DNA of 64,000 bases. Origin: Bin87 sp965217175. Its GTDB lineage: Bacteria > Chloroflexota > Dehalococcoidia > Lucifugimonadales > UBA3495. The position numbers were made by a program, and so were the translations under genes. Below the pieces are notes generated by a model. The model saw only the letters and a list, made by a program, of their open reading frames with translations. It searched no databases and was not told the origin of the DNA. How positions within the stretch are numbered: position 1 is the first letter of the stretch; the number at the start of each line of letters is the position of its first letter. The stretch lies in the NCBI GenBank assembly GCA_965217175.1, contig OZ244251.1, forward strand, positions 744,001 to 808,000, given 5' to 3'. Shown here in pieces: positions 34,967-42,800 of this stretch.

Positions 34967-36043
34967 CTAAACTTGGTTGCTGGCCGCCAGTGCCGGGCGT
35001 TTCCTGAGAACGGACGAGACCTCGTGCATGTGGGTCAGTATCTCGCGGTAGGACCGCAGCGAACTGGTTTCGTAGTATGGGATTCCCCGTTCGCGGCAAA
35101 ACTCCCTGACGATGGGACGGGCCCTGCCGAGCTGGTTGCGAGGCATCATCGTGAACAGATGGTGTTCGATTTGGTAGTTGAGGCCGCCGTATAGGAAGTC
35201 GGACACCGGGTTGGGCCTGACGTTGCGGGTGGTCAGCACCTGGGTGCGCACGAAGTCCAGTGGGTTGTCGTCATCCAGGATCAGCATACCTTTGTGGTTC
35301 GGCGCGAATATCATGCCGTAGTAGATGCCGAATATCGCCTGGTGGACAAGTGCGAAGGCCAGTGCCTGCCAGGGGCCAAGCGCGTATATCAACAGGCTGC
35401 AGTACAGTGTGGTGTGCAGGGCCATGAACGTGCCTTCGATTGGCCAGCTGCTGGGGCGGTGCCTTCCGGCCAGGAACAGTGTGCTGGCCCACCGCATGCT
35501 CATGGCCTCCATGGTCAGGAGCGGTATGAAGTAGAAGGCCTGGTAGGCGGTGGTCCGCCTGATGATGCCCCTCAGGCGTTTGGCTCGTTCTTCGGAGAAG
35601 ACGAGCACCGGGATGAGCGTGTGGGGGTCTTCGTCCAGGTTGTTGGGAGTGCGGTGATGCTGGTTGTGCTGGTTTATCCACCACGACTGGCTGACGTTGA
35701 TGAGTGCGCTGGCTGCGTAGCCGATGATCCGGTTGTTGCGAGCCGTCCGGTAGATGGCCAGGTGTCCGGCGTCGTGGCCGATGTAGCCGATCTGTCCGAA
35801 CACAAAGGCCAGGAAAGCCGCGTTTGCCAGCTGGAGCCACGTGTTGTCCACGGTTAGGAGGACCGTGATGCTCAGGGCCAGCATGGCGCCGGTGGACACC
35901 ATCTTCAGCGCGTAGTAGCCTGGCTGGCGCTCCAGCAGGCCCCGTTCGCGTATTCGCTGGGTCAGCTCAGCGAAGTCGGCGACTTCGTTGCTCTTTTTCC
36001 CATTCTGTCTGATGTTGTTCGCTGTTTCCGTTTGCAAGGTCAT
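34967..36043 (-). CDS. Membrane fatty acid desaturase
   Basis: 358 residues. The three histidine boxes of diiron membrane desaturases are HDAGH, HNQHH (QSWWINQHNQHHRTPNN) and QIEHHLF. The Q at the first position of the third box is typical of front-end (delta-5/delta-6-like) desaturases. Four membrane helices bracket the boxes. No fused cytochrome b5 domain is present, so an external ferredoxin or b5 is needed. It overlaps a 38-codon ORF by 4 nt and lies in the repeat-flanked accessory island, suggesting acquisition. Confidence 0.88.
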   Translation of the reverse strand: MTLQTETANNIRQNGKKSNEVADFAELTQRIRERGLLERQPGYYALKMVSTGAMLALSITVLLTVDNTWLQLANAAFLAFVFGQIGYIGHDAGHLAIYRTARNNRIIGYAASALINVSQSWWINQHNQHHRTPNNLDEDPHTLIPVLVFSEERAKRLRGIIRRTTAYQAFYFIPLLTMEAMSMRWASTLFLAGRHRPSSWPIEGTFMALHTTLYCSLLIYALGPWQALAFALVHQAIFGIYYGMIFAPNHKGMLILDDDNPLDFVRTQVLTTRNVRPNPVSDFLYGGLNYQIEHHLFTMMPRNQLGRARPIVREFCRERGIPYYETSSLRSYREILTHMHEVSSVLRKRPALAASNQV

Positions 36044-36156
36044 GTTTCGGTTTTCTCTTTTGTAGTGCGGGTGTGGTTCTTCGGCCGGCTGGCCGGTCTC
36101 TCGTTGATGGGGTCGGTGTCAATGGGTTGTATTTCCATTGCCTCCGTGCCGGGCAT
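36040..36156 (-). CDS. Small ORF translationally coupled to the desaturase
   Basis: 38 codons, starting MPGTEAMEIQPIDTDPINER and ending in a basic Lys/Thr/Glu tail. It has a good ribosome-binding site (AGGAG about 8 nt before the ATG) and its stop overlaps the desaturase start (ATGA). This arrangement suggests a leader peptide or a tiny partner protein. No known family. Confidence 0.5.
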   Translation of the reverse strand: MPGTEAMEIQPIDTDPINERPASRPKNHTRTTKEKTET

Positions 36157-36241
36157 TTTTCTCTCCTGCTGGTCTTTTGTTCTTCGGTGGGGGGCCGTGG
36201 GATGCTGCTCCCGTAGGGAGAGGCGGTCCGTTCCCTGTTTT

Positions 36242-36448
36242 CTAGCGCAGGATGAAGAACTCTTCCGGTAGTACGCCGGCTTCTTCCAGGATGGTGACGG
36301 CGGCGGTATCGTCCAGCTGGTCGAAGTCAGTGTCGTGGTTGAGGTGGTTCTGGATGGTGGTGAGCGGGTTTGCCAGGTGGTTTGTTTGGACCAGGTCGGT
36401 GGTCTGGTGGTGGGAGCGGGTGGTGAGTTTCAGGGTGTGCTGAGTCAT
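36242..36448 (-). CDS. Small acidic hypothetical protein upstream of the desaturase
   Basis: 68 residues from ATG 36448, starting MTQHTLKLTTRSHHQTTDL and ending TILEEAGVLPEEFFILR. Codons are strongly C-ending like the neighbouring genes, supporting translation. GAGGA lies about 12 nt before the ATG. A longer frame to 36655 exists but its upstream part is Thr/Arg-rich and implausible. Short proteins ending in a similar LPEEFFxLR-like tail can be carrier or regulatory peptides, but I make no assignment. It lies 86 bp before the desaturase leader ORF. Confidence 0.5.
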   Translation of the reverse strand: MTQHTLKLTTRSHHQTTDLVQTNHLANPLTTIQNHLNHDTDFDQLDDTAAVTILEEAGVLPEEFFILR

Positions 36449-36599
36449 TTGTTTGGGGTGTTCCTCGTGGTTTGATGTGATGTTTCGTGGGGATGTGCTA
36501 CCGGTTGATCCCCGTAGCGGGGCGTTTTGGGTTTCTACGGTTGTTCGGTTCGTTCGTCGGCTTCTCGGTGCGCATGTGGTATTTGCCGCATGGCTGTTT

Positions 36600-36850
36600 G
36601 AGATCGTTGTGGTACACGTTTTCGGTGGGGTCCTTGTATCTCGCCTACCGACCATGATTTATGGTGTTTGACCAGGGCGGCTGCGGCGATGATTTTGTCC
36701 TTCTATTTGAGCAGGTGGATACGTTTGTTGCCCTTTTGGCAGGGGTAGTCCTGGCTGCCCAGGCAGTCGTGCATGATTAGGCCGGCGTCGTTGATCTGGC
36801 TGAAAGTGGTAAGGGGGTGATGGTGGTGCCGTCGATGTTGGTTTAGGGTA
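36600..36850 (-). pseudogene. Decayed coding remnant
   Basis: On the minus strand a frame reads INDAGLIMHDCLGSQDYPCQ then GNKRIHLLK, is broken by a TAG, and continues in frame as KDKIIAAAALVKHHKSWSVGEIQG. It has no start signal. It lies just past the 3' end of the frameshifted gene at 36851 and may be its former neighbour. Not recognised. Confidence 0.35.
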
Positions 36851-37818
36851 TCAGGGAAACCCAGGATAGTCCTTTTTAGGCCCCTGGTTTTTTTCCTTGA
36901 TTTGTTGGCGCCAGCTGTGTGAGCGGCGGGAGTAAGCTTCCCAGTCGGTCATGGGCCACGGCAGTTGGTGTTCTCGTCTGTAGTAACGATCTTCGGTGGT
37001 TATCTCTTGGGAGAGGAACTGGTTGATTATGTGTACCCGGTGTCGCCGTGGGTCTCCCCAGTTCCACTGGGCTGTTTTGACCCGATGGTATTGTACTGCC
37101 AGCTGGCCTGGCGATGCAGTGCCAATGGAACTTGGCCACGTTGGGCAGATTGGCCAGCAGGTAGTCCCGGGCGTCTTGGTTGAGAACGACATGGTTGTAG
37201 AGGTCGGTGGTGAGGACGGTTTGTTGAGGGGGGTTGTACAACGAGCTGTACGGCTATTTGCACGAGATCCCTGCGTATGATCCTGGTGCGAATCTGTTTG
37301 TTGATCTTGCTGGTGGCGTGGCTGAGGATAGTTTCCTCACGGCCTGAGCCGTTCTGGATGTGGTTGTAGATATTATTCAGAATTTTCTCGGTGCGGTCAT
37401 CGATGTCCGTAAGTATGATGTCCGTAAGTATATGGGAGCCGTTGGTCAGGAAGGACTGGTCGATGATGCGTTGACCGTGGGATTTGACAAGGCACTTGAG
37501 GATGAGTTCCTTGAGACGCAGGCGTTGGGGTTCAAGTGACTGGCGGGCCCAGTGACTGCTGATGATGCCGTCGGAACGCGGCTCGCTCAGACCGTTGGCG
37601 CGTTGGTTGCCCAGGTGGAGGGCGATGGTGTCATCCCTGCGTCGGGTGAGTGTTACCAGTGCGTTGACCCGCGGGTCAACGAAGATTTTTAGTGTTTTCT
37701 GTTTGATTGCCTGGTCGAGTGAGTAGATGGCGTGGTCGTCTAGCTGGGATTCCGTGCTTCGTGCAGCGTGTTCGACGGCTCTGTAGATATCGACGATGGA
37801 TAGGGGTTGGCTTGCCAT
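36851..37818 (-). pseudogene. Unknown gene broken by two frameshifts
   Basis: The frame from ATG 37818 (MASQPLSIVDIYRAVEHAAR) reads well to about 37230. It then continues in a second frame (TVLTTDLYNHVVLNQDARDY, to about 37105) and then a third (AVQYHRVKTAQWNWGDPRRH, to the TAA at 36851). Correcting both shifts gives one protein of about 322 residues. The first shift is at a run of six C (minus strand), where a one-base sequencing or replication slip is likely; the second is not in a homopolymer. The product has an all-helical N-terminal part and no motif I recognise. Composition (Asn, Gln, Ile-rich) differs from the housekeeping genes, so it is probably foreign. Confidence 0.6.
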
Positions 37819-37826
37819 TGATTGGG

Positions 37827-37940
37827 CTAATCCGTTGGGCAGTGTTCGATGGGGTCGTTTTCGTGGCTGGTTCTTGTTGTCTCGGTGATGTTCTGCTGGG
37901 TATCGGGCAGGTTGATGAATTGTTGTAGTTCAGTGTTCAT
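37827..37940 (-). CDS. Short ORF before the frameshifted gene
   Basis: 37 codons beginning MNTELQQFINLPDTQQN, ending 8 bp before the ATG of the frameshifted gene at 37818. The ribosome-binding site is weak. It may be a leader peptide or part of the same unit. Its ATG overlaps, on the opposite strand, the ATG of the plus-strand ORF at 37939 (CATG palindrome). No homology recognised. Confidence 0.35.
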   Translation of the reverse strand: MNTELQQFINLPDTQQNITETTRTSHENDPIEHCPTD

Positions 37941-38262
37941 GGAGTCGTTTGGGGAGGGAGCTCGCTATCATAGCGGCGGCGCTGGGCGGTATGCCGCTTT
38001 GGTTGTGGCCGTTGCCGGAGAGGTGGTGTGGCGGGACATCGAAGAGCTGGTGGTGGAAATTGATCGGGGAGAGTACGTGCAGCACGTTAGTATCCGTGGA
38101 GCGGCGGATGTCTTCGAGGGAATTTCAGTAGGCGAGAAAGTTTACGTGGCCGGACGGGTCGAGGAGCATGAGGACGGGGGACACGTGGTCCATCACGGAG
38201 TTGACCGCGGGTGGTGGGGGAATCTCCGGGAGAACCTTCCGGGGGGCGTTCTCACGCGTTAG
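37939..38262 (+). CDS. Possible small OB-fold-like hypothetical protein
   Basis: About 107 residues. From residue 18 on, codons show a strong G-first bias typical of genuine coding. The strands VVAVAGEVVWRDIEELVVEI, EYVQHVSIRGA and GEKVYVAGRVEEHEDGG resemble a nucleic-acid-binding OB fold. No good ribosome-binding site is seen. An antisense artefact cannot be excluded. Beyond it, 38263-38564 contains only repeat modules, including the CCCTCTCCCTGGATGGGAGAGGG palindrome at about 38461-38483. Confidence 0.35.
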   Translation: MESFGEGARYHSGGAGRYAALVVAVAGEVVWRDIEELVVEIDRGEYVQHVSIRGAADVFEGISVGEKVYVAGRVEEHEDGGHVVHHGVDRGWWGNLRENLPGGVLTR

Positions 38263-38564
38263 AGCCGTACAACCGCCCTAATCCCACATCGCCTGACGAC
38301 GCCCTGATGGTCGGTCGCGATGATACTCACAGCGCGGACTCACCGCAACTTTTGTCTGGTCAGCGAAAGGCTGGCCAAAAGCCGGTGCCCTCGCTGCCCA
38401 AATTCTGTCCATTCATATTGCATTAGGCTCACCCCCCAGGGCAGCGTGAGGGTGATTACCCCCCTCTCCCTGGATGGGAGAGGGCTGGGGTGAGGGTGAT
38501 TACCCCTCTCAGTCAAAATGAGAGAGCGTTAGGGCCTGCCCCGAACTTAAATACGGGGGACAGG

Positions 38565-38779
38565 GGTGACGATCCCGCTGCCTGATCATCGCCCCGATTA
38601 CCATGTCAGCTCCCTCCACTAGGATGGCGGCTCCCGCTATCGATGCCGCCGCGGCCCGGGTGGCCTGGTCTATTGCCACGCGTGTGATCTCGTGCCATGT
38701 GCCCACATCCCCCACCGTCACCGCGGACCACGTTCTTATGGTTGTCAATGAGATGGCGCCTACACTGAATATACCTTAG
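38565..38779. repeat. Island-flanking direct repeat, copy 2
   Basis: The partner of the copy at 34454-34668, in the same orientation, 4.1 kb away. Both copies are preceded by the module containing CCTGCCCCG(T/A)ACTT and end near ACTGAATAT. The intervening sequence holds the desaturase unit and several broken genes. From 38780 to 38952 I see no gene. Confidence 0.75.
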
Positions 38780-38963
38780 AACCACGGAATAGTCCGCGAT
38801 GCAATGCTGGGAACGCCGATGCGAACGCCCGAATTTTGCCCTGTTGTTGCCATGCCCATCGACTATTGTGCATATTGGCGTCCCCGCGGGCAACCGTCTG
38901 CTGTCACCACTGGCTGCTGCCGGCGCCGGCCTCTGACTCCAGGTTGCTGACTCCAAAAGAAAA

Positions 38964-38987
38964 CGGCCCCGTCCGTAGTCGGGGCCG
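38964..38987 (-). terminator. Rho-independent terminator of the CoxL-type gene
   Basis: CGGCCCCG (38964-38971) pairs with CGGGGCCG (38980-38987) with an 8-nt loop. On the minus strand TTTTCTTTTGG follows. It lies 28 bp past the stop of the gene ending at 39015. Confidence 0.9.
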
Positions 38988-39014
38988 CCTGCTTGAGTCT
39001 GCCGTACTGCCGGG

Positions 39015-41276
39015 TTAGCCGCCGTTCTGGTTCCAGAGTTCTTGCAGCACCGCGCCCGGGGACATGGGCAGCGAACCCATACGGACTCCCAGAGCAGCGT
39101 GAATAGCGTTGGCAATGGCAGCCATCGGTGGCACAATCGGCACCTCGCCGACCCCGCGAACGCCAAACGGATGACCCGGATTGGCCTTTTCCACGATCAC
39201 AGTCTCAATCATTGGCAAGTCCAGGCTGGTGGGCATCCGGTAGTCCAGGAAGCTCGAGTTCACCATGTTGCCGTCGTCGCTCATGAAGTATTCTTCATTC
39301 AGAGCCCAGCCGATTCCCTGTACGGCTCCGCCCTGCATCTGCCCCTCAACGTAGCTGGGGTGAACGGCTTTACCGGCATCCTGCACGGCTGTGTACCGCA
39401 GAATCTCCACCTTACCCGTTTCGGGATCAACCTCGACGTCCACAACATGGGTTCCGAACGCGCTGCCCACGCCGGGCGGGTTCACGCTCACCTGCGCGGA
39501 GATCGGGCCGCCGGTGCGGCCCAGCTGCGAGGCCAGCTCCCTGAAGGACATCTGCAAGTCCTCGTCGGAGTTGTGCTTGAAGACACCGTCAGCCAGGTCG
39601 ATCTCGTTGGGATCTTTATCCCAAATTTGCGCGGCGCGATCAATCATCTTGCTTTTGATTTCCTGGGCGCAGTCATGCACCGCCCAGCCGGTGGCAAACG
39701 TCGTGCGGCTGCCGCCAGTCAGGAAGGTAAAGCCGACGGAATCGGTGTCCCCGACGCTGGGACGAACGTCCTCAGCGGGTATGCCCAGCACCTCTGCGGC
39801 CTGCATGCTCAGCGATGCCCGGGTGCCGCCGATGTCGGTCGATCCCTCCACCAGGCCAATGGTGCCGTCCGAATGCACGCTGATGCTGGCGCTGGACGCG
39901 AGGCCCACGTTAAACCAGAATCCGGTGGCGACGCCGCGACCACGGTTGGGTCCGGACAACTCCGACTTGTAGTGGTCGGTGTCCCGGGCGGCCTCCAGGG
40001 TTTCGATGTTGCCGATCACCGGAAACTCGGGACCGTCCACCCGGCGCGTTCCCTCCTTGCTGGCGTTCTTGAGGCGAAATTCCAGCGGGTCCATGCCGCA
40101 CTTGCGCGCCAGTTCATCAACGATCTGCTCGCCGCCAAAGGCGGATATCGGGGCTCCTGGAGCCCGGTAAGCGGCGACGCGCGGTTTGTTGGTAACTACG
40201 TCGTAGCCCTCTGCGCGCTGATTGGGAATTTCATAGGGAGCGAACACACACTGTGCGCCGGCCGTAACCTGCGAGCCCGGATATGCGCCCGCTTCATAAC
40301 AGAGCACAGCGTCCGCTGCCACGATGGCACCGTCGCTCTTGGCGCCCATCTTCACCTTGAACCAGGAACCGGACGTGGGGCCGGTCGACTCGAACGTCTC
40401 GGTGCGGGTCATCAGCATCTTCACGGGACTACCGGTTTTCCTGGACAACAGCGCGGCCAGCGGTTCAAGGTACAGCGGAATCTTGCCGCCAAACCCGCCG
40501 CCAATCTCCATGGGTACGACCTTGATCTGCGAAACGGGGATTTCCAGCACACCGGCGAGAGCGTCGCGGGTCGTGAAAGCGCCCTGCGTGCTGGTCCACA
40601 CGGTCAGATAGCCATCAGTGTTCCACAGCGCCGCGGCGTTCTGCGGCTCGATGTAACCCTGGTGGACGGTTCGGGTGCTGAATTCCCGCTCCACCACATG
40701 ATCGGCGTCGGCAAACCCCTGCTCAATATCACCCTGCTCGTAAACGAAGCGAGTGGCGATGTTGCTGTGCTTGTCTGTGGCCTCTCCGAATTCGGTGGTG
40801 GTCAGATCGTCGTGGAGCAGCTCGGCATCATCCTTCATCGCTTCCAAAACGTTGGAGTTGGCTCGCAGTACCTCGTACTCCACCCTGATGAGATCAACCG
40901 CTTCCTCAGCCACGTGTACCGAGTCGGCCGCTACGGCCGCGATGGGATGGCCGCGGTACAGCGCCTTCGACCCCGCCAGTACGTTATCGCTGTTGGCTCG
41001 AGCCGACAGCGAAGGACTGTCCTTGCCGGCGATGGGCAGGTCGGCCCCGGTAACCACCGCACGCACGCCGGGCAAAGCCTCGGCTGCTGAAGTGTCGATG
41101 GACTTGATGCGCGCGTGGGCGTGGGGACTGCGGAGCACCTTGCCGTGGAGCATCCCGGTCATGGCAAAGTCGCCGCCGTATTTGGCGCGCCCGGTTACTT
41201 TATCGGCGCCGTCGTGGCGGATCGGCCGCGTCCCGACGACGTTGTAGTTGGTATTGGAGAGCACGACATTCGCCAT
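39015..41276 (-). CDS. Xanthine dehydrogenase/CoxL-family molybdopterin-binding subunit
   Basis: 753 residues, usual length for the large subunit. It starts with VGTRPIRHDGADKVTGRAKYGGDF. EIGGGFGGKIPLYLEP is the molybdopterin-binding GGGFGGK segment, and the C-terminal RGVGEVPIVPPMAAIANAI carries the catalytic Glu. The active-site loop RAPGAPISAFGGEQIVDELA lacks the CSFR signature of form I CO dehydrogenase, so it is a generic hydroxylase rather than CO dehydrogenase. The FAD (CoxM) and 2Fe-2S (CoxS) partners are not adjacent. GAGGTG lies 5 nt before the ATG. Substrate unknown. Confidence 0.9.
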   Translation of the reverse strand: MANVVLSNTNYNVVGTRPIRHDGADKVTGRAKYGGDFAMTGMLHGKVLRSPHAHARIKSIDTSAAEALPGVRAVVTGADLPIAGKDSPSLSARANSDNVLAGSKALYRGHPIAAVAADSVHVAEEAVDLIRVEYEVLRANSNVLEAMKDDAELLHDDLTTTEFGEATDKHSNIATRFVYEQGDIEQGFADADHVVEREFSTRTVHQGYIEPQNAAALWNTDGYLTVWTSTQGAFTTRDALAGVLEIPVSQIKVVPMEIGGGFGGKIPLYLEPLAALLSRKTGSPVKMLMTRTETFESTGPTSGSWFKVKMGAKSDGAIVAADAVLCYEAGAYPGSQVTAGAQCVFAPYEIPNQRAEGYDVVTNKPRVAAYRAPGAPISAFGGEQIVDELARKCGMDPLEFRLKNASKEGTRRVDGPEFPVIGNIETLEAARDTDHYKSELSGPNRGRGVATGFWFNVGLASSASISVHSDGTIGLVEGSTDIGGTRASLSMQAAEVLGIPAEDVRPSVGDTDSVGFTFLTGGSRTTFATGWAVHDCAQEIKSKMIDRAAQIWDKDPNEIDLADGVFKHNSDEDLQMSFRELASQLGRTGGPISAQVSVNPPGVGSAFGTHVVDVEVDPETGKVEILRYTAVQDAGKAVHPSYVEGQMQGGAVQGIGWALNEEYFMSDDGNMVNSSFLDYRMPTSLDLPMIETVIVEKANPGHPFGVRGVGEVPIVPPMAAIANAIHAALGVRMGSLPMSPGAVLQELWNQNGG

Positions 41277-41734
41277 AAAGCACCTCGCGATGTGTCAGGT
41301 TAGCGTGGCATTGTGAGCTAGCGGCATGTGACCGGCAGCAGTCCCGCCGTGTCAGGCAGTTTCGCTATTCTTGAGGCCCGATTTTAGCACACACTTCGCC
41401 GCTATCCCAACCCCCGCCCCCTGTCATTGCGAGCGTAGCGTGGCAATCTCGTCCCCCATCCCGTCATTGCGAGCGCAACGTGGCAATCGCGTCCCGCCTC
41501 CCGTCATTGCGAGAATTATCGCTCTGCAGCAATGCGGTTCCCTGCCGCGGCCCAAATCCTTCCATCCCACCCACCCCCGTTCGTCCTGAGCCCAATCTCC
41601 TCCGTTCGTCCTGAGCCCGTCGAAGGACCCCCTCTCCCTCGATGGGAGAGGGTTGGGTTGAGGGTGGAACGCCCCGCCATCGCGAGGAGGGCAGCCACGC
41701 CTCCCCCGAGCCGCACACGGTTCTGGCGTATCGT
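41277..41734. repeat. Repeat-filled gap upstream of the CoxL-type gene
   Basis: Three successive GTCATTGCGAG-type modules lie at about 41421-41515 (CATTGCGAGCGTAGCGTGGC, CATTGCGAGCGCAACGTGGC, CATTGCGAGAATT). CGTTCGTCCTGAGCC modules follow at about 41579 and 41603, and the CCCTCTCCCTCGATGGGAGAGGG palindrome at about 41630-41652. No gene seen. The CoxL-type promoter must lie near 41280-41400. Confidence 0.8.
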
Positions 41735-42769
41735 TCAGGTCAGCGGAAGTGGCGGCTGCCACAGTTTTCCAGTGTCATTGACCGTAATGGAGTCCACCCA
41801 CTTGACCCAATCGTAGCCCCGTTTGTGGGGCTCCACCATCCGCGCCGGAAAACCGTGGCCCGGTGAGAGCGGTGCGCCACCCACTCGGCCGGCCAGAATA
41901 CTGCGGCGTGCTTCATCCAGCGAATAGCGGCGAAAATATCCGGTGCGAGAGCGTATGGTAATGCTGCCTGCGCCGGGTTTCAGCCGGGCGCGATCCAGCA
42001 ACTCCGTAACCGGCACCCCCTGCCAATCGCGGGTGGTATACCAGCCTCCCGTGCAGTCCAGCGTTGCCGTAAGGCTGCGCTGCCGCAGGCCCTGAAACTC
42101 GTCGATGTCCAGCTCGTACGGATTTTCCACGTGGCCGTCAACGCGCAGGCGCCATTGGTCGCGGTCAACGTATGGGACCCGGTCGTTCAGCCACATGGTA
42201 ACCGGAAAGTCAGCGCCGTCTTCAGGATACGAACCGGTGTAACGCCGGGATGCTCCCGGGCCGGCCGTCAGAATGTTGGTCACCTCGGATGTCCGCCACA
42301 GCATGAACCCGGCCAGCGCCAGCCCGACGATCCTCAGCGCGTTGCGCCGGTCGGCAATATACCGGCTGCGAAGACTGATGCGATGCTGCAGCGCATGCCA
42401 GACCAGCAACGGCAGCAGCAGCAGCGCCAGGTTCATGTGGATGGTCGTTCCTGAGAATCCCAACCACTGGAAATGACCGAAATGGCTCCAGGCCAAACCC
42501 AGACTCAACACGGCAAGCAGTCCCGCCAGCAACGCAGCTGAGCCCAGCATCATGGAACGCGAACTCTGCCAGTTGCGCCGGGTCCTGATGGAACCGAGAA
42601 TGTTGCGCGACTTCCAGATGAACAGGGCCAGGATCGCAAAACCAAAAATCCGGTGCAGATGCATGGCGGCAATCCACTCCGGATTGGAATGCGTCAGCCC
42701 CAGGTATCCGGTAACCAGCTCGGCGGCCACCAGGACGATGAGCAGTATGTTAGCCCAGGGGTAACGCAT
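41735..42769 (-). CDS. Membrane-anchored sulfite-oxidase-like molybdopterin oxidoreductase
   Basis: 344 residues. Residues about 1-165 have four membrane helices with His residues (MHLHRIFGF, TTIHMNLALLLLPLLVWHAL) suited to heme b binding, a cytochrome b561/DUF4405-like anchor. The rest is a sulfite-oxidase-type domain: LRVDGHVENPYELDIDEF, then LTATLDCTGGWYTTRDWQGVPVTELL, whose Cys is the Mo-ligand position, and GGAPLSPGHGFPARMVEPHKRGYDWVKWV. The fusion of redox domain to its own quinone-side anchor resembles a one-protein version of MsrPQ. Natural substrate unknown. Confidence 0.85.
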   Translation of the reverse strand: MRYPWANILLIVLVAAELVTGYLGLTHSNPEWIAAMHLHRIFGFAILALFIWKSRNILGSIRTRRNWQSSRSMMLGSAALLAGLLAVLSLGLAWSHFGHFQWLGFSGTTIHMNLALLLLPLLVWHALQHRISLRSRYIADRRNALRIVGLALAGFMLWRTSEVTNILTAGPGASRRYTGSYPEDGADFPVTMWLNDRVPYVDRDQWRLRVDGHVENPYELDIDEFQGLRQRSLTATLDCTGGWYTTRDWQGVPVTELLDRARLKPGAGSITIRSRTGYFRRYSLDEARRSILAGRVGGAPLSPGHGFPARMVEPHKRGYDWVKWVDSITVNDTGKLWQPPLPLT

Positions 42770-42800
42770 CAGGAACGGGGACGCCGCAATCCAGGGCAGG

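Noticed and set aside
39042..41090. 682-codon plus-strand frame
   Set aside because: Antisense to the CoxL-type gene; no recognisable motif.
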